This document shows, in pieces, positions 50,891 through 58,647 of a stretch of DNA of 64,000 nt (its first letter is position 1; every line of letters begins with the position of its first letter). The position numbers and the translations under genes are program-made. The notes below the pieces were generated by a model. The model ran no database searches. It was not told the DNA's origin and saw only the letters and a list, made by a program, of their open reading frames with translations. Source of the stretch: Lysobacter sp. (GTDB taxonomy: Bacteria > Pseudomonadota > Gammaproteobacteria > Xanthomonadales > Xanthomonadaceae); contig JABFRN010000001.1 in assembly GCA_013141175.1 (NCBI GenBank), forward strand, positions 2,934,001 to 2,998,000, in the 5' to 3' direction.

Positions 50891-51322
50891 ATGCCCCATT
50901 CCCCTGCTGCCTTGTCCAAAGCCGACCATCTCGGGTTTGCCGCGTCATTGCTCTGCGCCGTGCACTGCGCGCTGTTTCCGCTCGCGCTGGCGCTGTTGCC
51001 ATCCCTTGGTTTGCAGTCCGTCGGCTGGGTCGATCTGGACCAGGCTTTCGTCGTGTTCGCAACGGTGCTGGGCACGACCACGCTGACGCTGGGCTGGCGT
51101 CGGCATCGGGCGTTTCGCGCCTGGGCGGTGCTGCTGCCGGGATTGCTGCTGGTCTGGCTGGCGTCATTCAGTGGGCTGCATCAACACACCCTCGGCCATG
51201 CGCTGGTGATGACGCTCGGCGGCACCCTGTTGGCGGCCGGTCATTGGCTCAATCTGCGGCTCACCCATGCAGCGGAAGCGAACGGTGGCTCGAAGCCATG
51301 CGCGCGGGCCAGCGCTGAATGA
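50891..51322 (+). CDS. MerC-domain membrane protein, first copy
   Basis: This 143-residue protein has four predicted membrane helices. The conserved SLLCAVHCALFP lies at the first helix (C22, H25, C26), followed by TLGHALVMTLGGTLLAAGHWLN. The MerC family includes mercury importers, but this gene sits under a Zur-box-like site and next to zinc genes, so it may move zinc across the inner membrane. A paralogue at 54550-54987 has C22, H25 and C26 at identical positions. Confidence 0.82.
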   Translation: MPHSPAALSKADHLGFAASLLCAVHCALFPLALALLPSLGLQSVGWVDLDQAFVVFATVLGTTTLTLGWRRHRAFRAWAVLLPGLLLVWLASFSGLHQHTLGHALVMTLGGTLLAAGHWLNLRLTHAAEANGGSKPCARASAE

Positions 51323-51381
51323 ATGGCCCGGGGAAACGCGCCTGGCAAATTGCGGAAAGAGGATGCAACCCGCCCGGGATA

Positions 51382-51398
51382 TTGTTACGTTATAACTT
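51382..51398 (+). promoter_or_regulatory. Second Zur box, upstream of the outer-membrane barrel gene
   Basis: Core GTTACGTTATAAC at 51384-51396 read on the opposite strand matches the first box at 11 of 13 bases. It lies 32 bp before the start at 51428 and probably controls the barrel-znuA-znuB-MerC run. Confidence 0.75.
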
Positions 51399-51427
51399 CA
51401 TCAAAGACGGCTGCCGCCGGGATCGTC

Positions 51428-52855
51428 ATGAAGAAGTCGTTATCGGGTCTGGGCGTGCTCGCGGCACTGATGTGCGCGCCGGCATCGGCGGCTGAAACAT
51501 CCCCCGCCAAAACGCAGATGGAAGCGCTCGAACAAAAGATCCAAGCGCTGCAGTCCAGCGTCGACGCATTACGCAAACAGGCCGACGAAGCCACCGCTTC
51601 GGCCGAAGAGGCGCAGGCTGAATTGCGTGCGCTCAAGGCCAATGGCGTGCAGATCGCGGCCTCGCCAACGGCGGACGGGGTCGATTCCCTGGCAGCGGGT
51701 CCGGAGTCGGATTCGATGTCGCCGCCGGTCGAATCCTTGAGCGCCGCGGACGCATCCGGGAGCGGCGGCGCCAACGCCAACGCCAACGCCAACGCCTTCA
51801 ACCCGGCGATCAGCCTGATCCTCAACGGCAGTTATTCGCACCACTCGCTCGATTCCGATGCCTATGCGCGTGCCGGGTTTCCGCTGGTGGGCGAGGGCGC
51901 ACCCAGCCCCGATGGTTTCTCGCTCGGAGAAAGCGAGCTGACGCTGTCGTCCAATATCGACGACAAACTGTACGGCCAGATCACGCTCGCGATCGGCAGC
52001 GAGGATGGTCAGGACGATGTCGGTATCGAAGAGGCCTACATCGAGACCACGACCCTGCCGGACGGGCTGAGCCTGCGCGCCGGCCGCTTCTTTTCCAATA
52101 TCGGCTATCTCAACAGCCATCACGCGCATACCGACGGTTTCTTCGACAGGCCTTTGGCCTATCAGGCGTTCCTGGGCAACCAGTACGGCGACGACGGCGT
52201 CCGCCTGAGCTGGGTCGCGCCGACGTCGTTGTTCCTGGAAGTCGGCGCGGAAGTGTTCCGCGGAAACAATTTCCCCAGCGGCGGCGCGCAGCGCGGCGGA
52301 CTGGGCACGCGCACGCTGTTCGCGCATCTGGGCGGCGCGGCCGGCACCGAAAACGAATGGCTGGCCGGCATTTCGGCCTTGCATACGCGCGCAGAAGGCG
52401 CCGAAGACGGCTTCAGCGGCGACAGCACGCTGTATATCGCCGACGGCACCTGGAAATGGGCGCCGCAGGGTAATTTCAAGGATGGCGGTTTCACCGTGCG
52501 TGGCGAGTATTTCCTCGACGATCGCGACGGTGGATACGTCGATCCGAACGATCCGCTGATCACGTCGCTGTGGAACGGACAACGTCGCGGTGTCTATCTG
52601 GAAGGCGTCTATCGCCTCAGCCGCAGTTGGGACATCGGTTATCGCTACGACCGGCTCTGGGCGGACAGCGCAGGACCGTACGCCAGTGCCTTCGATCCCT
52701 GGCGCCACAGCGCCGAGCTGACGTGGCGCAACAGCGAATTCAGCCTGTTCCGCCTGCAGGTCAGCCACGACAAACCCAATGCCGACGACAGCGACAACGC
52801 CGTCACCCTGCAATACCAGACCAGTCTCGGCGCCCACGGCGCCCACAAATTCTGA
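51428..52855 (+). CDS. Outer-membrane barrel protein with N-terminal coiled coil, putative zinc-regulated porin
   Basis: This 475-residue protein has a signal peptide (SGLGVLAALMCAPASA) and a coiled coil (MEALEQKIQALQSSVDALRK). A low-complexity linker contains an ANANANANA run encoded by repeated GCCAAC. A beta-barrel of about 340 residues follows, with strands such as GLSLRAGRFFSNIGYLNSHH, ending in a C-terminal phenylalanine. The many His/Asp residues (YSHHSLDSD, NSHHAHTDG) could bind metal. Its placement after a Zur-box-like site and 14 bp before znuA suggests outer-membrane zinc entry. I do not know a named family. Confidence 0.75.
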   Translation: MKKSLSGLGVLAALMCAPASAAETSPAKTQMEALEQKIQALQSSVDALRKQADEATASAEEAQAELRALKANGVQIAASPTADGVDSLAAGPESDSMSPPVESLSAADASGSGGANANANANAFNPAISLILNGSYSHHSLDSDAYARAGFPLVGEGAPSPDGFSLGESELTLSSNIDDKLYGQITLAIGSEDGQDDVGIEEAYIETTTLPDGLSLRAGRFFSNIGYLNSHHAHTDGFFDRPLAYQAFLGNQYGDDGVRLSWVAPTSLFLEVGAEVFRGNNFPSGGAQRGGLGTRTLFAHLGGAAGTENEWLAGISALHTRAEGAEDGFSGDSTLYIADGTWKWAPQGNFKDGGFTVRGEYFLDDRDGGYVDPNDPLITSLWNGQRRGVYLEGVYRLSRSWDIGYRYDRLWADSAGPYASAFDPWRHSAELTWRNSEFSLFRLQVSHDKPNADDSDNAVTLQYQTSLGAHGAHKF

Positions 52856-52869
52856 GAAGTTCGCCGCCC

Positions 52870-53769
52870 ATGAAACCGATCGCGATTCCCGTCCTGCTGG
52901 TCGCCGCGTTGTTGGCCGCACCGGCGCAAGCCAAGTTGAAGGTTTTCGCCTGCGAACCGGAATGGGGTTCGCTGGTGCGCGAACTCGCTGGCGACAAGGT
53001 CGATGTCGATGTCGCGACCTCCGCGCTGCAGGATGTGCATGTGATCGAGGCCAAACCCAGCCTGATCGCCAAGATGCGCGCCGCCGATCTGCTGGTGTGT
53101 ACCGGCGCGCAGCTGGAAATCGGCTGGTTGCCGCAGCTGCTGCGCCAGTCGGGCAATACCAGAGTCGCTTCGGGACCCGGTTCGTTCATGGCTGCCGCGC
53201 AGGTGAAAACCCTCGAAAAGCCGACAACGCTCGATCGCGCCAACGGCGACGTGCACCCGGACGGCAATCCGCATATCCATCTCGACCCGCGTCGCGTGCT
53301 GATCGTCGCGCAGCGGCTCGATGCCCGTCTGGCGCAGCTTGATCCGGCCAATGCTGCGGTCTATCAGCAGCGTCTGGGCGACTTCTCCACGCGCTGGACG
53401 GCGGCGATGAAGCGTTGGCAGACCAGGGCGGCGCCGCTGCGCGGTCGCAAAGTCGTGGTCCACCACATCAGCTGGGTGTACTTGTGGGATTGGCTCGGCA
53501 TCCAGCAGATCGGCGCGCTGGAACCCAAGCCCAGCGTGCCGCCGACCAGCGCGCATCTTTCCGGTCTGATCGCGACCACCAAGGCCGTGAATACGCTGGC
53601 GATCGTCAACGCCGCCTACCAGGACGGCAAACCGTCCGCCTGGTTGTCGCAGCGTACCGGCGTGCCGGCGGTGACCCTGCCGTATACGGTAGGGGGCGAT
53701 GCGCAGGCGAAGGATCTGTTCGGCCTGTTCGATTCGACCATCGACAAACTGCTCGGCGCGGCGAAATGA
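52870..53769 (+). CDS. znuA: Zinc ABC transporter substrate-binding protein
   Basis: This 299-residue periplasmic cluster A-I metal-binding protein has a signal peptide (IAIPVLLVAALLAAPAQA). Metal-ligand histidines are in ALQDVHVIEAKPS, NPHIHLDPRR and VVVHHISWVYLW. The family lysine/asp segments QDGKPSAWLSQRTGV and LPYTVGG follow. The long His-rich loop of enterobacterial ZnuA is absent. The ATG overlaps nothing upstream, but its stop overlaps the znuB start (ATGA). Zinc rather than manganese is inferred from Zur context. Confidence 0.88.
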   Translation: MKPIAIPVLLVAALLAAPAQAKLKVFACEPEWGSLVRELAGDKVDVDVATSALQDVHVIEAKPSLIAKMRAADLLVCTGAQLEIGWLPQLLRQSGNTRVASGPGSFMAAAQVKTLEKPTTLDRANGDVHPDGNPHIHLDPRRVLIVAQRLDARLAQLDPANAAVYQQRLGDFSTRWTAAMKRWQTRAAPLRGRKVVVHHISWVYLWDWLGIQQIGALEPKPSVPPTSAHLSGLIATTKAVNTLAIVNAAYQDGKPSAWLSQRTGVPAVTLPYTVGGDAQAKDLFGLFDSTIDKLLGAAK

Positions 53770-54560
53770 GTCCCAACTGGGAAGGTCTGGATCCCGGTAT
53801 CCTCGGCCCGGCCTGCGTCGCCGGGCTGATCGTGTTGTCGACCCATGTCCCCCTGGGGCGTCAAGTGCTGTCGCGCGGCATCATCTTCATCGATCTGGCG
53901 ATCGCGCAGATCGCGGGTCTGGGCGTGATCCTCGCCCAGTATCTGGGCATCGGCGAGCACGGTCTGGGTGTGGAACTGGCCGCCGCCGCCGCCGCGCTGC
54001 TGGGCTCCGGCCTGTTGGCATGGACCGACCGGCGCTGGCCCGAATACCAGGAGCCGCTGATCGGCACCCTGTTCGTGCTGGCGGCCACCGGCGGCCTGCT
54101 GCTGCTCGCGAACAATCCGCAGGGCGGCGAACACCTCAAAGACCTGCTCGTCGGGCAGATCCTGTGGGTCAGTTACGAGCAGCTATTGCCAGCGGCGATC
54201 TTGTCTGCGGTCCTGCTGGCGGTGCTGTGGCTGCGCGGCGGCGAGTTGCGGGGCCTGCTGTTCTATGCGCTGTTCGCACTGGCGATCACCGTATCGGTAC
54301 AGCTGGTCGGTGTGTATCTGGTGTTCGCCAGCCTGATCGTGCCGGCCCTGGCGACCGTCCGCATGCGCGGAAAAGCCCGCATCGTCGCCGCTTACATCAT
54401 CGGGGCGCTCGGTTATGCGCTCGGGCTCGTGCTGTCGGCCATTCTCGACCTCCCCAGCGGCGCGATGATCGTCTGGACCCTGGCCGGCTGCGCGCTGTTG
54501 GCGCAATGGTTGCCGTTGCCGCGCGATTCGCGCCCACCAACGTCTGCCGATGCCGCCTGA
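53766..54560 (+). CDS. znuB: Zinc ABC transporter permease
   Basis: This 264-residue ABC-3 family inner-membrane permease has about eight hydrophobic helices. They include VAGLIVLSTHVPLGRQVLSR, then FIDLAIAQIAGLGVILAQ, and SVQLVGVYLVFASLIVPALA. These blocks are characteristic of ZnuB/MntB/TroC. It starts within the znuA stop codon and overlaps the following MerC-like gene by 11 bp. No ATP-binding subunit gene is found anywhere in the window, so ZnuC must be encoded elsewhere. Confidence 0.88.
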   Translation: MSPNWEGLDPGILGPACVAGLIVLSTHVPLGRQVLSRGIIFIDLAIAQIAGLGVILAQYLGIGEHGLGVELAAAAAALLGSGLLAWTDRRWPEYQEPLIGTLFVLAATGGLLLLANNPQGGEHLKDLLVGQILWVSYEQLLPAAILSAVLLAVLWLRGGELRGLLFYALFALAITVSVQLVGVYLVFASLIVPALATVRMRGKARIVAAYIIGALGYALGLVLSAILDLPSGAMIVWTLAGCALLAQWLPLPRDSRPPTSADAA

Positions 54561-54987
54561 TCTTCGCCGCCGCCGTCTCCTCGACCGGATCGGAGCGACC
54601 GGATCGCTGCTGTGCGCGGCCCACTGCGCGCTGTTGCCGCTGTTGATCGTGTTGCTGCCCACTTTCGGCGTGGCGGCCTGGTTGAAAGAGGATTTCGAGG
54701 TCTGGTTCGTGCTGTTCGCAACGCTGGTCGGCGTGTTCAGCATGGTCATCGGCTATCGCCGCCATCGGGTCATCCGTGCCTTCAGATTGCTGCTGCTGGG
54801 TCTGTCGGGGCTCTGGATCGGTGTGCTGTACCCGCCGTTGCATGCGTCGGTGTGGCTGCATGCGCTGGTCATGGCCACCGGCGGGACTCTGGTGGCGCTG
54901 GCGCATCTGGCCAATCTCCGGCTCGACCACGCCCATGTCCACGGCCCCGGGTGCGCGCATGAGCCCGGATCGCCGGGTCTGCGGTGA
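54550..54987 (+). CDS. MerC-domain membrane protein, second copy
   Basis: The 145-residue product has four membrane helices and the same GSLLCAAHCALLP signature (C22, H25, C26) as the copy at 50891. It differs in a His-rich tail (LDHAHVHGPGCAHEPG) that may bind metal in the cytosol or periplasm. It overlaps the end of znuB, so it is the last gene of the putative Zur-controlled run. Mercury transport is less likely given the absence of merR, merT or merA. Confidence 0.8.
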   Translation: MPPDLRRRRLLDRIGATGSLLCAAHCALLPLLIVLLPTFGVAAWLKEDFEVWFVLFATLVGVFSMVIGYRRHRVIRAFRLLLLGLSGLWIGVLYPPLHASVWLHALVMATGGTLVALAHLANLRLDHAHVHGPGCAHEPGSPGLR

Positions 54988-55182
54988 TCGATCCGGCCAC
55001 GGTTGGAGGGCAGTCGTCCCGGCCCGTTGATCGCAGGATTTTTCGAGCCGGCCGCAATCTGCTAGGCTTTGCGCCCGGAAAGCCCGCGTTATCGGCGCAT
55101 GCCGGTTTCTCGGCTCGCTCCACCGCCCGATGCGGCACGGGGCCCGTCACATCATTCAGATATCAGATCAGGAGTCATCCCC

Positions 55183-55362
55183 ATGGGTAAAGGCGACCGC
55201 AAGACGGCCAAAGGCAAGCGTTACAACTCCAGCTACGGCAACGCCCGTCTGCAGGTTTCGAAGAAGGCGACCGGCGCCGCCGCCGCGCCTGTCGTGAAAA
55301 AATCCGCTGCCAAGCCGGCCGTGACCAAGAAAGCCGTGGCCAAGAAGGTCGCTGCCAAGTAA
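55183..55362 (+). CDS. Small ribosomal protein bTHX with Lys/Ala-rich tail
   Basis: This 59-residue basic protein opens with MGKGDRKTAKGKRYNSSYGN, the bTHX signature. It ends in a histone H1-like run (KKSAAKPAVTKKAVAKKVAAK is the character; Lys, Ala, Val repeats over residues 38-59). bTHX sits in the 30S head. AGGAG is placed nine bases before the ATG. A triple terminator array follows. Confidence 0.85.
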   Translation: MGKGDRKTAKGKRYNSSYGNARLQVSKKATGAAAAPVVKKSAAKPAVTKKAVAKKVAAK

Positions 55363-55395
55363 GCGACCGACCTGTTCAGGCGTGTTGCGCAGAAA

Positions 55396-55506
55396 CCCCG
55401 CCTTGGCGGGGTTTTCGCTTTTCAGGATATTGAGCCCCGCCTTGGCGGGGTTTTCGCTTTTCAGGATATTGAGCCCCGCCCCGGCGGGGTTTTCGCTTTT
55501 CCGGAT
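55396..55506 (+). terminator. Three tandem intrinsic terminators (39-bp repeat unit)
   Basis: CCCCGCCTTGGCGGGG followed by TTTTCGCTTTT recurs at 55396, 55435 and 55474 with a period of 39 bp; units 1 and 2 are identical and unit 3 has CCCCGG in the loop region. Each unit is a complete hairpin plus U-tract on the plus strand, ending the bTHX transcript. Confidence 0.9.
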
Positions 55507-55534
55507 CCTGCGAAGCATCCTGCGGAACCCGGGC

Positions 55535-56440
55535 TCAGCGCGCCGGGACGCGTTCCAGTTGGCCGTCGGCGTAATCGCGCGCGAACGGCAGGTCCTTGCG
55601 GTGAACATAGCCGATGAAGCAGTCGCAGACCGGATTCGGGCAAGGTTTCGGCCCGAGGCGTGCGGCGAAACTGCCGTCATGGAGATTCCCCAACGGCTCG
55701 GCCACGAAATGACAGCGGCGCACGTCGCCGTCGCCGTTCACCGACAGCACCGATTCGCCGGTCGCACAGGGCGCCCCCACGCTGGGCGGCGGCGCAAGGT
55801 TGTAGCCGAAGTGCGGATCGATGGCGGTGAGCCGCGCGGTATCGGCCCCATCGTAATAGTCCGCAGTGCGCTGATCGTAGGCGTTGAGCCACATCGGCAC
55901 GTCCACCGGCAGCATCGCGCGCAGGCGCTCGATCTCATCGAACGATTCGCGCAATGCGACCATGCCGACGCTGAAACGGATTCCACGGCGGCGCAGGTCC
56001 AGGCAGCGGTCGACGAAGGCGCGCAGCGATACCTGGCTCGGGTGGTACGTGCACCACAGCGCGAACGACCGCGTATCGACACGCTCCAGCCAGCGCGTGC
56101 CGATGCACAGATTGGTCTGTATCGCGACGCGTCGCACGTGCGGCAGATGGCTGAGCGCGATCATGGCTTCGCGATAGTGCTTGCGCACCAGCCCCTCGCC
56201 CCACGGCGTGAACAGGATCGACAGCGTCGTCGTCTGCCGCGCGGCCCAATCGACGAAGCGCGCGAGGTCCGCGGCGTCGCGCTGCAGCGTCGCGCGACTG
56301 TCGCGGGTTTTCGCGAACGGGCAATAGTCGCAATCGTAATTGCAGCTGCTCAATCTGCCGCGATACAGCAGCGACAGCGCCGAAGGCAGGCCGTCTTCGA
56401 GCGCGCTCAACTGCGATGCGGGAATCTGCGGTGCGTCCAT
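55535..56440 (-). CDS. Radical SAM protein, STM4011 family
   Basis: This 301-residue radical SAM enzyme has CNYDCDYC (C33, C37, C40) binding the SAM-cleaving 4Fe-4S cluster. A C-terminal cysteine-rich region (APCATGESV, RRCHFVAEP, KPCPNPVCDCF) could hold an auxiliary cluster, as in SPASM-like proteins. It is the last gene of the five-gene run, 3 bp after the second radical SAM gene. I recognise it from memory as the STM4011 family; the reaction and substrate are unknown. Modification of a peptide or protein partner is a reasonable guess. Confidence 0.85.
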   Translation of the reverse strand: MDAPQIPASQLSALEDGLPSALSLLYRGRLSSCNYDCDYCPFAKTRDSRATLQRDAADLARFVDWAARQTTTLSILFTPWGEGLVRKHYREAMIALSHLPHVRRVAIQTNLCIGTRWLERVDTRSFALWCTYHPSQVSLRAFVDRCLDLRRRGIRFSVGMVALRESFDEIERLRAMLPVDVPMWLNAYDQRTADYYDGADTARLTAIDPHFGYNLAPPPSVGAPCATGESVLSVNGDGDVRRCHFVAEPLGNLHDGSFAARLGPKPCPNPVCDCFIGYVHRKDLPFARDYADGQLERVPAR

Positions 56441-56443
56441 GCG

Positions 56444-57817
56444 TCAGCGCAGCTCGAATTCGGCCATGCGCGCGGCCACCGCATCGGAAATCAGCCAGGG
56501 ACCGATCGTGTCCGCACGCGCCATGCCGGCATCGGTCAGCGCCAGCAGCGCGCCTTCGCGACGCGCGAGCGACAGCGCCTCCAGCGCCTGCAACTGCGGT
56601 AGGTCCTGGAAACAATCGCTGCCGAAGCGTGCGCGATACGCCTCCGCATCGAGTCCCGGACGCACCAGCAGCGATTGGATGACGTAACGCCGCTGCTGTT
56701 CGCCCGCGTCCAATGCGATGCCGTAGTCGATGCTTGCGAAATCGTCCTGCGACAGCGACAGGTAGTGATCGAGAATCTCGGCGACGCTGCGCCGCGAAAC
56801 GCCGAATTCGCTGGAGTAGTGCAGCGCGTGCGTGTACGAGCGCGCGCCGCAGCCGATGCCGACCATGCCGTCGTCCTGACAACAGTAGGCCGGGCCTATA
56901 TCGCTGGCGGGCGCGTGCGGCGCGCGGAACATGCGCATCGAGACTTGCCGATAACCGGCAGCGAGCAGCGCGTCGCGGCCGGCGCGATACAGGGTCATGC
57001 GGTCGTCGACCGGTTCGGGACGCAGTGCGAAACGGGTTTTGCCGTCGCGGCCTTCGATCCTGTCCCCGATTCTGCTCAAACCAGTCAGCGGCCGGACGTA
57101 CAGTGGATAGAGATAGAGCTCTTCCGGCGCGAACGCCAGCGCACTGTCGATCGATGCCAGGAAACTGGCTTCGGTCTGTCCCTGGATGCCGTAGATCAAA
57201 TCGAGATTGAGGGTAGGAAAGTCGTGCGCACGGATCGCGGCGATCGCGCGCTCCACCTCGTCGCGCTGCTGGGGGCGGACCAGCGTGCGTACTTCGGCAT
57301 CGCTGAAACTCTGGATGCCCATGCTGATGCGGTCGATGCCCGCGCTGCGGCAGATCGCCATTTTTTCGGTGTCGACGGTTTCCGGCGACACTTCCATGCC
57401 CGCCGGAATCGTATGAAGATCGATCGTGCAATGGCGCCGCACGCTGTCGAACAATCGCTGCAGTTGATCGGCGGACAAATAACTCGGCGTGCCGCCGCCC
57501 AGCGCGAAGCGGACGAAGCGATGCGTGCCGAGCGCGTCGGCGGTGACTGCGAGTTGGCGATCAAGTTGATCGAGATAGCGTGCGACCGTATCGGCCGATG
57601 GTCGCGCCAGCGTGAACAGATTGCAGAAGCCGCAGCGATACGAGCAGAACGGAACGTGCAGATACAGGAACAGCGCATTGCGGTCTTCGTTCGCCCATGT
57701 GTCCCGCAACGGTTGCGGTTCGGTCAACGCCCGGTACGCGGTCTTGTGCGGATAGGAATACGAATACGCCTGGTACGGCGGCAATTCGAGCAGGGATTCG
57801 AGCGCGGCAGCGTTCAC
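56444..57817 (-). CDS. Radical SAM protein, STM4012 family (HemN-like)
   Basis: This 457-residue protein has the HemN-type opening LYLHVPFCSYRCGFCNLF (C58, C62, C65). It also has the glycine-rich SAM-binding FALGGGTPSYL, and a GIQSFSDAEV segment as in coproporphyrinogen dehydrogenase-like enzymes. The C-terminal region has a HemN_C-like helical part. A GTG start at 57817 overlaps the stop of the preceding hydrolase gene (GTGA), so translation is coupled. Despite HemN likeness, the gene neighbourhood argues for a dedicated role rather than heme synthesis. Confidence 0.85.
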   Translation of the reverse strand: MNAAALESLLELPPYQAYSYSYPHKTAYRALTEPQPLRDTWANEDRNALFLYLHVPFCSYRCGFCNLFTLARPSADTVARYLDQLDRQLAVTADALGTHRFVRFALGGGTPSYLSADQLQRLFDSVRRHCTIDLHTIPAGMEVSPETVDTEKMAICRSAGIDRISMGIQSFSDAEVRTLVRPQQRDEVERAIAAIRAHDFPTLNLDLIYGIQGQTEASFLASIDSALAFAPEELYLYPLYVRPLTGLSRIGDRIEGRDGKTRFALRPEPVDDRMTLYRAGRDALLAAGYRQVSMRMFRAPHAPASDIGPAYCCQDDGMVGIGCGARSYTHALHYSSEFGVSRRSVAEILDHYLSLSQDDFASIDYGIALDAGEQQRRYVIQSLLVRPGLDAEAYRARFGSDCFQDLPQLQALEALSLARREGALLALTDAGMARADTIGPWLISDAVAARMAEFELR

Positions 57818-58647
57818 GGCGTCAGCAGGAAATGAGCATAGGGCACGTGCATCACGACATCGTGCGCGATGCGGTGCCCATGATAACCGTCCTCGCCGTA
57901 GGCGGTGCCGTGATCCGAGCAGACGATGACGAAGGTCGGCGCGCGCCGTCGCGATGTGTCGAACAGCTTTGCCAAAACGCCATCCACATGGACCAGCGCA
58001 GCCATGTGGGTCTCGATGTCGTCGCGTTCCGCGCCCGGAAGATAGTGCCGGTTCGGTTGATGCAGCGCGGAGACATTGATGAAGGTGAAGCACCGCTGTC
58101 CGTGCAGATCGTCTGACTGCAGGCGTTCGCAGGCCAGCGTGACCTGCGCTGCCGTCGAGTCGATCGCGGTCACGCCGAATTCCGGTCGCCAGTGGGCTTC
58201 GTCGAACATCGACGGCAGTGCGCGGCCCAAGGGATTGGCGAGATTGAAGAAACCGACGCCGCCGATGCAGATCGTTCGGTAACCCTGTGCTGCCAAGCCA
58301 TGGACGATGTCGGCATGATCCGGAAACACGAGGGTATTCGCATCGATGGTTTCGCTGCCGGCGAAGGCCAGCGCGAACAGGCGCGGATGCGGCCCGGGTC
58401 GCGCGGGTGTGGGCAGGAACCCCGCGAAAAACGCCTGATGCGCCGCGTAGGTGAAGCTGGCCGGCGTGTGCCGGCGTTCCCAGCCGCCGGCGGGCAGATG
58501 CGCGGCCAGCGCCGGCAGCCGGCCCTGCGCGAAGCAGGCCTGCGCGGCGTCGTAGCGCAGCGTGTCGAGGGTGATGAACAGGATGTCGTGCGTGCCGACG
58601 ATGGCGTGCATGTCGATGGCAGGTGGTGCGGCAGGATCGTGGGTCAT
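57814..58647 (-). CDS. Alkaline-phosphatase-superfamily hydrolase, STM4013/SEN3800 family
   Basis: This 277-residue protein has the sulfatase/phosphatase-like fold. ILFITLDTLRYDAA gives the first metal aspartate, and HTPASFTYAAHQAFFAG is a likely nucleophile region. FVIVCSDHGTAYGEDGYHGH holds the second metal set. Such enzymes hydrolyse or transfer phosphate or sulfate esters. There is no signal peptide, so it acts in the cytosol, unlike most sulfatases. It overlaps both neighbours by 4 bp (ATGA with the ATP-grasp gene, GTGA with the radical SAM gene). Confidence 0.83.
   Translation of the reverse strand: MTHDPAAPPAIDMHAIVGTHDILFITLDTLRYDAAQACFAQGRLPALAAHLPAGGWERRHTPASFTYAAHQAFFAGFLPTPARPGPHPRLFALAFAGSETIDANTLVFPDHADIVHGLAAQGYRTICIGGVGFFNLANPLGRALPSMFDEAHWRPEFGVTAIDSTAAQVTLACERLQSDDLHGQRCFTFINVSALHQPNRHYLPGAERDDIETHMAALVHVDGVLAKLFDTSRRRAPTFVIVCSDHGTAYGEDGYHGHRIAHDVVMHVPYAHFLLTP

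Noticed and set aside
50891-51322. Mercury resistance operon because of MerC
   Set aside because: No merR, merT, merP or merA is present; Zur-like boxes and znu genes surround it.
55396-55506. CRISPR-like tandem repeat
   Set aside because: The repeats are directly adjacent with no variable spacers and each is a hairpin with a T-tract, so they are terminators.
55382-56602. Long plus-strand open frame running over the terminator array and the first radical SAM gene
   Set aside because: The 39-bp repeat keeps frames open and the remainder is antisense to a conserved radical SAM gene. Codon pattern and motifs support only the minus strand.
56444-57817. Oxygen-independent coproporphyrinogen III oxidase (hemN)
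   Set aside because: The HemN-like CxxxCxxC motif is present, but the gene sits inside the STM4011-4015-type cassette and lacks heme neighbours, so heme synthesis is not assigned.
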